Assembly (NCBI GenBank): GCA_046715235.1
Contig: JBKJZO010000110.1
Location: 1 to 32,462, forward strand
DNA from: JBKJZO01 sp046715235
GTDB taxonomy: Bacteria; Actinomycetota; Actinomycetes; BP-191
Direction: 5' to 3'
DNA: 32,462 nt
Shown here piece by piece: positions 22,161 through 30,007 of this stretch. The first letter of the stretch is position 1. The number at the start of each line of letters is the position of its first letter. The position numbers and the translations under genes were made by a program. The notes below the pieces were generated by a model that ran no database searches, was not told the origin of the DNA, and worked only from the letters and a program-made list of their open reading frames with translations.

Positions 22161-22789
22161 TGGCGCGCACCCGCAACCGTGCGGCGGCGTGGGCGGTGGT
22201 GGCGATCGTCGCCGGTGCGGGTGTTGCGTTCCTCGCCAGCCGCGGTGGCAAGGCCGCGTTGGAGCGCACTGGGCCGTCGTACAACGAGGTGGGCCTGCCA
22301 CCCGTCCACACCGATCCATGCCCGGCGCCCTCTGAGTTGCTCGCTACGCCCGCCACGGGCGCCAAGACTTTGCCGGGCGTCTCGCTGGAATGCATCGGGG
22401 CCATCGGCAGCACCGAGACCGTCGCGCTGCGGCGGCTCGGCGGCGTGCCGACCGTCGTCAATCTCTGGGCGAGCTGGTGCGGCCCCTGCAAGCAGGAGAT
22501 GCCCGACCTCCAGCAGGTGTACGCCGGCGCGGGCGGCAAGGTGCGGGTCCTCGGCATCAACACCAAGGACGCCCGCGACGGCGCGCGAGCCGCGATCGCC
22601 AACACCGGCGTGACCTACCCGAGCCTGGCCGACCCGTCGAAGCGGGTGTGGACCGCAGCCGGCGGGAAGTTCCTGCCGACCACGCTGTTTGTCGACGCCA
22701 AGGGTCACGTGGCCTTCACCAACGTGGGTCCCATGGACGAGAAGAAATTGCGCGAGCTGATCGCGACGCACCTGGGGGTGCAGCTCTGA
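22160..22789 (+). CDS. TlpA/ResA-like membrane-anchored thioredoxin
   Basis: A 209-aa protein starting at ATG 22160, overlapping the nth stop by one base (TGATG). An N-terminal membrane anchor (about 10-26) leads to a periplasmic-side thioredoxin fold with active site WCGPC at 106-110 and the cis-proline FLPTT. Two further cysteines (Cys54 and Cys78) precede the fold and could form a structural disulfide. It matches the Rv3673c position. Such proteins reduce or isomerise disulfides in exported proteins, for example apocytochrome c. The last codons contain GGGGG, which serves as the ribosome-binding site of the next gene. Confidence 0.92.
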   Translation: MARTRNRAAAWAVVAIVAGAGVAFLASRGGKAALERTGPSYNEVGLPPVHTDPCPAPSELLATPATGAKTLPGVSLECIGAIGSTETVALRRLGGVPTVVNLWASWCGPCKQEMPDLQQVYAGAGGKVRVLGINTKDARDGARAAIANTGVTYPSLADPSKRVWTAAGGKFLPTTLFVDAKGHVAFTNVGPMDEKKLRELIATHLGVQL

Positions 22790-23472
22790 CGGCACTGATC
22801 GCGCCCGAGTTGTTGCCGCTGTGGCTGCAACCGCTCGCTCGTGCGGCCGTGAGTGCCGACGAGGTCTACGAGCACATCGGGATAAGTGCACCGCCCGGTG
22901 CCCGTCAGGGCGCGGTGCTGCTGCTGTTCGGGGAGAGCGACGCGGGGCCCGACCTGTTGTTCATCGAGCGATCGGCAACAATGCGGTCGCACGCAGGCCA
23001 GCCCGCGTTTCCCGGCGGCGCGCGAGATCCCGAAGATGCCGATGACGTGGCGACCGCCCTGCGCGAGGCGCGTGAGGAGGTCGGGATCGACGCGTCGGGC
23101 ATCGAGATCTTCGCTGCGCTGCCGACGGTCGTCGTACCGCCCAGCCGTTTCGTCGTGACCCCGGTGCTCGCCTGGTGGCGGGCGCCGCACGCGGTGGCAC
23201 CCGTCGACCTGGTCGAGGTCGCGGCCGTGGAGCGCATTCCCATTGCCGAGCTGGTAGCCGCCCGCAATCGCGTCGAGGTGAAACTGCGCGATGGCCTGAC
23301 CGGCCCCGGGTTTCGGGTAGGCGGCATGCTCGTCTGGGGTTTCACGGCTGGGCTGACCGACTGGGTGCTCAAGCGGGCGGGGTGGGCGCTGCCGTGGGGT
23401 CCTGGCCCTATGGTCGACCGGCCGGCACTGCCCGAGCCCGCACCGAGTAGCGGCCAAGACACCCGGCCGTAA
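22786..23472 (+). CDS. Nudix hydrolase, CoA pyrophosphatase type
   Basis: A protein of about 228 aa with the NuCoA motif LLFIERSATMRSHAGQPAF at 57-75 followed by PGG, and a Nudix box ending in LREAREEVGI. Members split CoA and acyl-CoA into 3',5'-ADP and phosphopantetheine. The start is not canonical: no ATG or GTG precedes the conserved N-terminus. CTG 22786 overlaps the TlpA stop as CTGA and has GGGGG 7 nt upstream; TTG 22810 and GTG 22849 are the alternatives. If CTG is used, the protein begins TALIAPELLPLW after the initiator. It corresponds to Rv3672c and is coupled to nth-tlpA. Confidence 0.87.
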   Translation: MTALIAPELLPLWLQPLARAAVSADEVYEHIGISAPPGARQGAVLLLFGESDAGPDLLFIERSATMRSHAGQPAFPGGARDPEDADDVATALREAREEVGIDASGIEIFAALPTVVVPPSRFVVTPVLAWWRAPHAVAPVDLVEVAAVERIPIAELVAARNRVEVKLRDGLTGPGFRVGGMLVWGFTAGLTDWVLKRAGWALPWGPGPMVDRPALPEPAPSSGQDTRP

Positions 23473-23499
23473 GCATCGGGTTGACACGACCCGGCCGCG

Positions 23500-23557
23500 T
23501 GATCATGCGTGACACCGCGCCTGCGGCGGGATGCGACTTGCGTGTCACGCATGATCA
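23500..23557. repeat. Perfect 16-bp inverted repeat with 26-nt loop
   Basis: TGATCATGCGTGACAC (23500-23515) is repeated exactly in inverse orientation as GTGTCACGCATGATCA (23542-23557), with 26 nt between. It starts 27 bp after the Nudix stop and ends 108 bp before the metallopeptidase start. The stem is about half A/T, unlike the surroundings. ATTT follows the right arm. It may be the terminator of the nth operon, or a mobile palindromic (REP/MITE-like) element; only one copy is visible here. Confidence 0.85.
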
Positions 23558-23665
23558 TTTGGATGGCGTGGGGGCCGACCGACGCGGCGCCTTGCCGGAG
23601 ACGATGACACGATGACCAACCTGAGTCATCGAAGTCACCGGCCGACGGAATGAGAACGGGGGAAC

Positions 23666-25252
23666 ATGGGCACTGATGACGCGCGTGCGCTTGTCGACGG
23701 AGTGTCCGCACAGCTCGCGCCGCTCGAACAGGCGGTCAACGAGCTGTGGTGGGAGTCCAACGTCGCCTCCACGCCAGAGGTCGAGGCGCGGCGGATCGAG
23801 CTGCAGCAGAAGCTCTCCGACCGGTACGCCGACGCGGCGACGCTCGCGGCGCTGGTCGACGCATCGAGTGAACAGGTCGACGACGAGGTCCTCGCGCGCA
23901 CCATCGAGGTCTTGCGTCTCGCGCATGCGGCAGAGCAGCTCCCGGCGCAACTGCGCGACGAGATGGTGCGGCTCAGCGCTGAGTGCGACTCGGCGTACGC
24001 GACCTTCCGCGGCGAGGCGGCAGGTCGGCGCTGGAGCGACAACGACATCGAGCAGGTGCTTTCCGACAGCGATGACAGCGCGGAACGAAGGGCCGCCTGG
24101 GAGGCGGCCAAACAGGTTGGGGCGCAAGTCGAGAGCACCATCAAACGCCTGGTGCAGCTGAGGAACGAGGCCGCCACGCAGCTGGGGTTTCCCAACTACT
24201 ACCGCATGTCTCTGGAGCTGGGCGAGGTGTCGCAGGAGCGCCTGTTCGTGTTGCTCGACGAGCTCGACGAACTAACCCGGGCGCCGTTCACCGAGTTGAA
24301 GGCTCAGATCGACGATCGACTTGCGGCGCGTTTCGGTGTGTCCGCCGGCGAGCTGATGCCCTGGCACTACGCCGATCCGTTCTTCCAGAGCGCGCCGGCC
24401 GAGTCGGGGGTTGATCTCGACCCCCTACTCAAGGCAGCCGACGCGGAGCAGCTGACGCTGTCGACGTACGACAGCCTCGGCATCGACGTTCACCCCGTGC
24501 TCGAGCGCAGCGACCTCTACGGCCGTGAGGGCAAGAACCAGCACGCGTTCTGCATCTGCGTCGACCGCGCCGACGACGTGCGGGTGCTGTGCAACGTCAT
24601 CCCGAACGAGCGGTGGATGGCGACGATGCTGCACGAGTTCGGGCACGCGGCGTACGACGTCGGCATCGCGCGCGATCTGCCGTGGGTGTTGCGTCGGCCG
24701 GCGCATTCGCTGACGACAGAAGCGGTTGCGCAGTTGTTCGGCCGGCTGTCACGCGATGCCGGTTGGCTGCGGGACATTGCGCAGGTGCCGGCTGACGATC
24801 TCGATGGGCTCGACGCGCAGGTCCGCGAATCGCTGCGCGCGAGCATGCTGATCTTTGCCCGCTGGGTGCTGGTTATGTGCCATTTCGAACGCGACCTCTA
24901 CAGCGATCCCGCGTTGGACCCCGATGCCCGCTGGTGGGAACACGTCCAGCGGTTCCAGCAGCTGACGATGCCGGACGGTCGTGACCGCAAGCCCGATTGG
25001 GCCTCGAAGCTGCACATCGCCCTGGCGCCGGTCTACTACCAGAACTACGTACTTGGCGAGTGTCTTGCCTCCCAGCTGCAGGCGACCGTCGCGGCTCGCG
25101 GCGGGCAACTGTGGAACGACGCCGAGACCGGGCGCTGGCTCGTCGACGAAGTGTTCGCGCCCGGCGCGGCCCTGCGCTGGGACCGGCTGGTCGAGAAGGC
25201 CACCGGCCGGCCGCTGTCCGCGGCGGCGTTCGCCGCGCAGTTCGTCGAGTAG
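23666..25252 (+). CDS. HExxH zinc metallopeptidase, M2/M3-like
   Basis: A 528-aa mostly helical cytoplasmic protein with the zinc site HEFGH at His323-His327 and a third ligand likely Glu352 in LTTEAVAQLFGRL. The overall fold pattern (long helical N-terminus, IPNERWMATMLHEFGHAAYD, LAPVYYQNYVLG near the end) suits the gluzincin oligopeptidases of families M2 (ACE-like) and M3. The length is shorter than that of most M3 enzymes. No signal peptide is seen, so cytoplasmic peptide degradation is likely. ATG 23666 follows GGGGGAA. There is no counterpart in the mycobacterial block; it stands alone between the nth operon and marP. Confidence 0.85.
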   Translation: MGTDDARALVDGVSAQLAPLEQAVNELWWESNVASTPEVEARRIELQQKLSDRYADAATLAALVDASSEQVDDEVLARTIEVLRLAHAAEQLPAQLRDEMVRLSAECDSAYATFRGEAAGRRWSDNDIEQVLSDSDDSAERRAAWEAAKQVGAQVESTIKRLVQLRNEAATQLGFPNYYRMSLELGEVSQERLFVLLDELDELTRAPFTELKAQIDDRLAARFGVSAGELMPWHYADPFFQSAPAESGVDLDPLLKAADAEQLTLSTYDSLGIDVHPVLERSDLYGREGKNQHAFCICVDRADDVRVLCNVIPNERWMATMLHEFGHAAYDVGIARDLPWVLRRPAHSLTTEAVAQLFGRLSRDAGWLRDIAQVPADDLDGLDAQVRESLRASMLIFARWVLVMCHFERDLYSDPALDPDARWWEHVQRFQQLTMPDGRDRKPDWASKLHIALAPVYYQNYVLGECLASQLQATVAARGGQLWNDAETGRWLVDEVFAPGAALRWDRLVEKATGRPLSAAAFAAQFVE

Positions 25253-25266
25253 TACGCCGCGGCGGC

Positions 25267-25272
25267 TAGGGT
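25267..25272 (+). promoter_or_regulatory. -10 box for leaderless marP-like transcript
   Basis: TAGGGT matches TAnnnT and is followed by 6 nt and ATG 25279. The only purine-rich stretch, GAGAG, touches the start codon, too close for ribosome binding, so a leaderless mRNA is likely. No clear -35 box. Confidence 0.5.
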
Positions 25273-25278
25273 CGAGAG

Positions 25279-26454
25279 ATGCAGGCGATCGACGTCGTAC
25301 TTGTCCTGCTGGCCATCGTGTTGGCGGTGAACGGATACCGCGAGGGCTTCATCAGCGGCGTCCTGTACTTCGCCGGCCTGGCGCTGGGGGCGCTCGCGGG
25401 CATGCGGATCGCGCCCGCCATCGCTACGCGGGTGGCCGGCGGAACCGCCCAGGCGCGGGTCGGCATAGTCGTCGTGCTCGTTGCGGCGATCCTCGGCCAG
25501 TTGCTCGGTACGACGATCGGCCGTGCCCTGCGTAAGCGCCTGCACTGGAAACCCGCGCGGCATCTCGACTCGGCCGGCGGCGCTGTGATCTCCGCGGCCG
25601 GTCTGCTCGTCATCAGCTGGCTGATCGCGACCGAGATCAAGGATTCGCCCTTCACCGGTGTCGCCCGGCAGGTGAGCGGCTCGCGAGTGCTGCGCGCGGT
25701 CGAGTCCGTCATGCCGCCTGCTCCGGACGTCACGGCACCGTTCCGCAGGTTGATCGCCCGCGAGGACTTCCCGCAGGTCTTCGCCGATATTCGCGGTTCA
25801 CAGGCCAGGTCGGTGCCCGCGCCGGACCAGGCAGTGCTGCGATCCCGCGCTGTGACGTCGAGTCGTGACAGCGTCGTCCGAATCACGGGGCTGGCGCCGG
25901 AGTGCGACAGCCGCAGCGAGGGCACGGGCTTCGTCTACGCCCCCGGGTACGTCATGTCCAACGCGCACGTGGTCGCGGGCGTGCGTGACCCGCGCGTCGA
26001 GGACGGACGCGGCAAGCGGCATGACGCGCGGGTCGTGCTGTTCGACCCGCAACGCGACGTCGCCGTACTGCACGTGCCGGGACTCGATCTGAAGCCGCTT
26101 GAGTTCGCCGGTGCGGCATCCTCTGGCGACACTGCAGTTGTTGCCGGCTTTCCCGAGGACGGTCCGTTCACTGCGGTGGCTGCCCGCGTCCGCGACCAGA
26201 TCGTGGCGGTCGGCCGTGACATCTACGAGCGGGGCAGCGTGCGCCGGCAGGTCTACTCCTTGCGGGTCCGGGTGCGCCCAGGCAACTCGGGCGGGCCGTT
26301 GCTCTCGCCGACGGGCGACGTGTACGGCCTCGTCTTCGCGGCCGCCGCCGATGATCCCGAGACCGGCTACGCGCTCACCGCCGACGAGGTGCGGCCGTCG
26401 GCGACGAGCGCGCGCACCCTGACCGCCGAGGTTGGCACCGGCGACTGCCGCTAG
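25279..26454 (+). CDS. marP: Membrane serine protease, MarP-like (acid/oxidative stress)
   Basis: A 391-aa protein. The N-terminal third has four predicted TM helices (CvpA-like); the rest is an exported chymotrypsin-like protease domain. The triad His230 (SNAHVV), Asp260 (QRDVAV) and Ser337 (PGNSGGP) lies within 4-6 residues of M. tuberculosis MarP (His235, Asp264, Ser343). Cys209 and Cys390 match the MarP disulfide pair Cys214-Cys395 that controls the active form. MarP maintains intrabacterial pH and activates the peptidoglycan hydrolase RipA in acid; a similar job is inferred. Its TAG stop overlaps that of the convergent DUF309 gene within CTAG. Confidence 0.93.
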   Translation: MQAIDVVLVLLAIVLAVNGYREGFISGVLYFAGLALGALAGMRIAPAIATRVAGGTAQARVGIVVVLVAAILGQLLGTTIGRALRKRLHWKPARHLDSAGGAVISAAGLLVISWLIATEIKDSPFTGVARQVSGSRVLRAVESVMPPAPDVTAPFRRLIAREDFPQVFADIRGSQARSVPAPDQAVLRSRAVTSSRDSVVRITGLAPECDSRSEGTGFVYAPGYVMSNAHVVAGVRDPRVEDGRGKRHDARVVLFDPQRDVAVLHVPGLDLKPLEFAGAASSGDTAVVAGFPEDGPFTAVAARVRDQIVAVGRDIYERGSVRRQVYSLRVRVRPGNSGGPLLSPTGDVYGLVFAAAADDPETGYALTADEVRPSATSARTLTAEVGTGDCR

Positions 26455-26960
26455 GCCTGCGAGCCGAGTTGGAGGGCCAACTCCTCGGCCCCGATCGCGT
26501 CGAGGCCGTCCCGCTCGATCCGCTCGGCCAGCCGGAAACACTTCGCGACCAGCAGTCGTACGTCGACCCCGTACGTCTCGCCGACATGGCGGGCGACGCG
26601 GTCGGCGCCGCGGCTGAGCAGGGTGGCCGCACCGACGGCGTTGCCCCTCTGCGCATGCGTCAGCCCGACCGCGACCTGAGCCAGCCCCTGCCAGAAGTGA
26701 CGTTCTTCGGCAGGCGCGACGTGCCAGACCGCTTCGAGTACCTCGTGCGCCGTGAAGGGGCGGCCCTGGCGCAACAGCTCGTCAGCCTGCGCAATCGCCT
26801 CAGCGGGAGGCAGCGGCGGATGGTCGAGCGGAGCCTGGACCGGCTCGTCGCCGACGCGCGCCAGCGGGCGTCCCAACGAGTCGCGCGGGCGGGCGTTGCG
26901 CGGCCGTCCGGTCACGTCGCGGTCGCGAGCCGGCACCACCGGTCGCCGGTCCGGCGTCAT
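26451..26960 (-). CDS. DUF309 family protein
   Basis: A 169-aa protein starting at ATG 26960, overlapping the stop of the epoxide-hydrolase gene (ATGA), with AAGGGGG upstream. Residues 1-45 are basic and Pro-rich, without a fold. The DUF309 domain follows, with its signature FTAHEVLEAVW (69-79) and FWQGLAQVAVGLTHAQRGN. The function of DUF309 is not known. The gene ends convergently with marP; the two stop codons share CTAG (26451-26454). Confidence 0.87.
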   Translation of the reverse strand: MTPDRRPVVPARDRDVTGRPRNARPRDSLGRPLARVGDEPVQAPLDHPPLPPAEAIAQADELLRQGRPFTAHEVLEAVWHVAPAEERHFWQGLAQVAVGLTHAQRGNAVGAATLLSRGADRVARHVGETYGVDVRLLVAKCFRLAERIERDGLDAIGAEELALQLGSQA

Positions 26961-27865
26961 GCCCCCTTCGCCCATCGCAGAATCTCCGAGCTGACGACAT
27001 CGGGCGCCTCTTCTGGCAGGAAGTGGCCTACGCCGTCGATGAGGCGCCACTCGTACGTGCCGCTGACGTAGCGACCAGAGCCGAGCGCCGTGCGCGGCAG
27101 CACACATCGGTCGAGGCTGCCGTGCAGCTGCAGGGTCGGCGCCTCGACCGGTCGTTGCATCTGCTTGAAGTAGCGAATGCCGCTGCGCCTCGTCTGCGCG
27201 CGGATGAGCCAGCGGTAGTACTCCAGCGCCGTGTTGGAGACGTGCCGCACCTGGATCGCCTGGCGGTAGCGGTCGCGCGCCTCGGCGTACGGGAAGCGCG
27301 GCCCGCCCCAATCGTCGAGTAGGCGCGACACCGCCGCCGCGTCGTCCCTGACCAGGTTGCGCTCGGCCAGCCACGGCAGCTGCGCCGCGAGCATGTAGGA
27401 GCTCGCCCGCAGCTGACCTCGGGGGTCTTTCACAAGGGCCTCGCGGTGCCGCATCGGGTGGGCGACCGAAAGGATCACCAGCGACGACACGACGTGCGGG
27501 TGCATGGTCGCCGCGGTCCAGGCGAGCAGCCCGCCCCAGTCATGTCCGACGACAGTCGCCGATCGCTCGCCAAGTGCGCGCACCAAGCCGGCGACGTCGG
27601 CGGCGAGCGTGTAGGGGTCGTAGCCTCGCGCGGGCTTGTCGCTCGCGCCGTAACCGCGCAGATCGGGTACGGCGACCCGGAAGCCCCCGTCGGCGAGCAC
27701 CGGAATCTGGTGCCGCCAGGTCCACCAGAACTGCGGGAAACCGTGGAGCAGCAGGATCAGCGGGCCCTCACCGGCCTCGACGATGTGGAAGCGGACACCG
27801 TTAGCCGAGACGTCGCGGTGTTGCCACGGCCCCGTCGTGAGCAGCAGATCCGTCTCGTCGAGCAT
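26957..27865 (-). CDS. Alpha/beta hydrolase, epoxide hydrolase-like (EphE-like)
   Basis: A 302-aa protein. ATG 27865 is preferred (GAGG 8 nt upstream) over GTG 27883. The oxyanion segment is HGFPQFWW (41-48), the nucleophile Asp109 in GHDWGG, the acid Asp252 (HGSLDRCV) and the base His281 (GVGHFLPEE). The Asp nucleophile and HGFP motif mark the epoxide hydrolase/haloalkane dehalogenase branch; the epoxide hydrolase-typical cap tyrosines are likely among the YY and Y residues at 216-232. It matches the position of ephE (Rv3670). The substrate is unknown. It belongs to the minus-strand operon that starts at 28520. Confidence 0.88.
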   Translation of the reverse strand: MLDETDLLLTTGPWQHRDVSANGVRFHIVEAGEGPLILLLHGFPQFWWTWRHQIPVLADGGFRVAVPDLRGYGASDKPARGYDPYTLAADVAGLVRALGERSATVVGHDWGGLLAWTAATMHPHVVSSLVILSVAHPMRHREALVKDPRGQLRASSYMLAAQLPWLAERNLVRDDAAAVSRLLDDWGGPRFPYAEARDRYRQAIQVRHVSNTALEYYRWLIRAQTRRSGIRYFKQMQRPVEAPTLQLHGSLDRCVLPRTALGSGRYVSGTYEWRLIDGVGHFLPEEAPDVVSSEILRWAKGA

Positions 27866-27930
27866 GCTGCCAGCCTCGCACACCTCAGAGGTGGTTTCGC
27901 CCTGTTAGCGAGGGTGTGAACGGCCCATGG

Positions 27931-28143
27931 TCAGTCGCGGCTTCGCCGGGAGCGAGCGACCTTGCGACCGACGAGGATCGCCGTGAGAGCCGCCACGGCG
28001 CCCAGGACGATGCCGATTTTCTGCTTGTTGTCGCTGACGATCCGCTTGGGGCTGAGCCGGTATTCCAGCTCGTCGAGCGTCCGGCCGAGCTCGGCCCGGG
28101 TTTTCTGTATGTCGCGTTCTAGCTCTTCCGGTTGCGCGCCCAT
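27931..28143 (-). CDS. DUF3618 small membrane protein
   Basis: A 70-aa protein starting at ATG 28143, with AAGGAGG 6 nt upstream. The N-terminal half, PEELERDIQKTRAELGRTLD, is the DUF3618 amphipathic helix, followed by YRLSPK and one TM helix (about 46-60) with a basic tail. It overlaps the end of the holin-like gene by 25 bp. DUF3618 proteins often accompany holin-superfamily III (YqjE-like) proteins, as here; their joint role at the membrane is unknown. Confidence 0.87.
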   Translation of the reverse strand: MGAQPEELERDIQKTRAELGRTLDELEYRLSPKRIVSDNKQKIGIVLGAVAALTAILVGRKVARSRRSRD

Positions 28144-28520
28144 GCGACGTCCTCCTTGATCGTGCGGATCGTACGCGCGGGCGGTGAGAACCCGCCCAGG
28201 GCACGCTTGCCGCCGAGTACGAGAGCGACGGCTGCGACGACGTACAGAAGCCCGACCACCAGGGCGGCGGCCCACGGTTGGAGCCACAGCTGCCAAAGGC
28301 CGAGCCCGAGGGCGGCGGAGAGGAACAGCGCGGCGATCGCCGCGAGTACGCCGGCCGCGCCGATCATCGCGGCTCCGGCGCCGGCCTTGGCCACCTCGGC
28401 ACGCATCTCCGCCTTGGCGAGCTCGACCTCCTGCCGGAACAACGTCGAAAGCTCACGTGTCGCGTCGCGGACGATTGCGGCCAGCGACCTGTCGCTCGTC
28501 TCATGCATCGAGATGCCCAT
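28119..28520 (-). CDS. Holin superfamily III / YqjE-like membrane protein (Rv3669-like)
   Basis: A 133-aa protein starting at ATG 28520, with GAGGGAGG 8 nt upstream; Met5 is an alternative start. An amphipathic N-terminal helix (LFRQEVELAKAEMRAEV) precedes two TM segments (about 50-75 and 82-103). This is the phage-holin-superfamily III / DUF1469 layout found in many chromosomal non-phage genes. No other phage genes are nearby, so lysis function is not implied. It is the first gene of the operon that continues with DUF3618, the EphE-like and the DUF309 genes. Confidence 0.85.
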   Translation of the reverse strand: MGISMHETSDRSLAAIVRDATRELSTLFRQEVELAKAEMRAEVAKAGAGAAMIGAAGVLAAIAALFLSAALGLGLWQLWLQPWAAALVVGLLYVVAAVALVLGGKRALGGFSPPARTIRTIKEDVAWARNRKS

Positions 28521-28598
28521 GGAACCCGCCTCCCTCGCTGTTTGCGCTAACCGAACCTAACGCGCCGACACGATGGGCCTGCGCCGCAGGACGTCACC

Positions 28599-28604
28599 TA
28601 GCAT
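28599..28604 (+). promoter_or_regulatory. -10 box for leaderless transcript
   Basis: TAGCAT (TAnnnT) is followed by 6 nt and ATG 28611, with no Shine-Dalgarno, the same arrangement as at 25267. It lies in the 90-bp gap between divergent genes. Confidence 0.5.
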
Positions 28605-28610
28605 GCGGCC

Positions 28611-29030
28611 ATGCTCAGTCGCCTGCGCCGGCCGCGCGTGCTGCCAGCCGAACTCGTGCGTGTGCACGAGGCTTTCGCCCGCTGCGCCGAACATGTCGAC
28701 CTTGCGCAGCGGGCGATGATCCGGTGCGTTCCCAGCCAGTCGCGGTCGATGGCGCTACCGCTGGAAGTCGGAGCGCAGACGGTTCGGCTGGCGCTCGGTG
28801 ATGCCCGTGCGCTGATGCCGCCCTGGAGGCACCCGGCGGTCGAGGTGCACTGGTCGGCGTGTTCGGCCGCTCTGGCGCAGACGCTGGCTGCGCTCGACGA
28901 CGCCGTGGTCACGGCGAGCGCGACGACCGAGCTCGAAGTCGCGCTGACCGCCGTACAGGACCTGCTCGACCCCCTACACGCCTTCGTCGACGCGGCGGAG
29001 GCGTTCGAGGCGATGAAGACGCGCGCCTGA
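28611..29030 (+). CDS. Conserved-type hypothetical protein, helical
   Basis: A 139-aa protein starting at ATG 28611. I do not recognise a family. It has no signal or TM segment and is predicted mostly helical, with a basic start (LSRLRRPRVLP), two central cysteines (CAEH and IRCVPSQSR) and Trp-containing PPWRHPAVEVHW at about 70-81. The codon use agrees with the neighbours and the stop overlaps the next start by TGATG, so it is a real gene coupled to the quinone oxidoreductase. Confidence 0.72.
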   Translation: MLSRLRRPRVLPAELVRVHEAFARCAEHVDLAQRAMIRCVPSQSRSMALPLEVGAQTVRLALGDARALMPPWRHPAVEVHWSACSAALAQTLAALDDAVVTASATTELEVALTAVQDLLDPLHAFVDAAEAFEAMKTRA

Positions 29031-30001
29031 TGCAGGCCGTCGTGTTCAACGGAGCGGGGGGCAGCGAGGTCGTCGGGTTCGTCTCGCGACCCGACCCCGA
29101 GCCGGGAGCCGAGGACGTTGTTGTCGCGACGCGTTTTGCCGGCCTCAATCCGGCCGACGTGCACCAGCGCGAAGGCCACTACCCCGCGCCGCCCGGCGTG
29201 CCCCCAGACGTTCCCGGACTCGAGGTCGCCGGTGACGTGTTGGCCGTTGGTGCAGCTGTGACGTCGTGGCGGATCGGTGACCGCGTATTCGGCCTGGTCG
29301 CCGGCGGAGGGCTCGCCGATCGCGTCGTCGTGCCGGAGAAGTGCCTGGTGCGAATACCGGATTCGGTCGACGACCGGACGGCGGCCGCCGTACCTGAGGC
29401 GTTCGTCACCGCGCACGACGCGGTCGTGTCGCAGGGCGGGCTGCGCCCCGGCGAGGTGCTGCTAGTCCACGGCGCGGGCGGAGCGGTCGGTACGGCGGCG
29501 GTGCAGATCGGACTCCTCGCGGGCGCGCGGGTTTTCGGGGTTGCCCGATCAGTGGAGGCGAGGGAACGCGTCGAGGGGCTGGGCGCGGAGGCGCTCGTGG
29601 AGGAGGAGTTCGCCGATCGCATCCAGGAGCTGACGTCGGGCGCCGGCGCCGACGTCATCGTGGAACTGGTCGGCGCGCCGCACTTCCCTGCGAATGTCGA
29701 TGCGCTGGCAACGCTCGGGCGCATCGTCGTGGTCGGCGTCGGTGGCGGCACACGCATCGAGCTGTCGCTGCTGCGCCTCATGCAGAAGCGGGCGACGCTG
29801 CGCGGCACGACACTGCGGGCGCGTTCGGTGGCCGAGAAAGCCGCCGCCCTACGTGCGTTCGAGCGGGACGTCGTACCCGCGTTGGCGTCGGGTCGGCTGC
29901 GGGTCGACATCGACAGCGTCTACCCCGCGGCGCAGGCCGCCGAGGCCCTCGATCGCGTTGCGGCGAAAGGGAAAACCGGCAAGGTTCTGCTGGCCTTCTG
30001 A
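29030..30001 (+). CDS. NADPH:quinone oxidoreductase, zinc-independent MDR family
   Basis: A 323-aa protein starting at ATG 29030, overlapping the previous stop (TGATG). It has a GroES-like N-terminal domain (GLNPADVHQREGHYP at 39-53) and a Rossmann domain with the NADPH-binding VHGAGGAVG (146-154). No structural or catalytic zinc cysteines are present, which places it with QOR/zeta-crystallin enzymes that reduce quinones by one or two electrons. The substrate is not identifiable. It is convergent with the GntR gene, with a 6-bp gap. Confidence 0.9.
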   Translation: MQAVVFNGAGGSEVVGFVSRPDPEPGAEDVVVATRFAGLNPADVHQREGHYPAPPGVPPDVPGLEVAGDVLAVGAAVTSWRIGDRVFGLVAGGGLADRVVVPEKCLVRIPDSVDDRTAAAVPEAFVTAHDAVVSQGGLRPGEVLLVHGAGGAVGTAAVQIGLLAGARVFGVARSVEARERVEGLGAEALVEEEFADRIQELTSGAGADVIVELVGAPHFPANVDALATLGRIVVVGVGGGTRIELSLLRLMQKRATLRGTTLRARSVAEKAAALRAFERDVVPALASGRLRVDIDSVYPAAQAAEALDRVAAKGKTGKVLLAF

Positions 30002-30007
30002 CACCGA

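Noticed and set aside
28119..28520. Prophage remnant, because of the holin-like protein
   Set aside because: No other phage genes are nearby, and holin-superfamily III/YqjE proteins are common chromosomal genes with DUF3618 partners.
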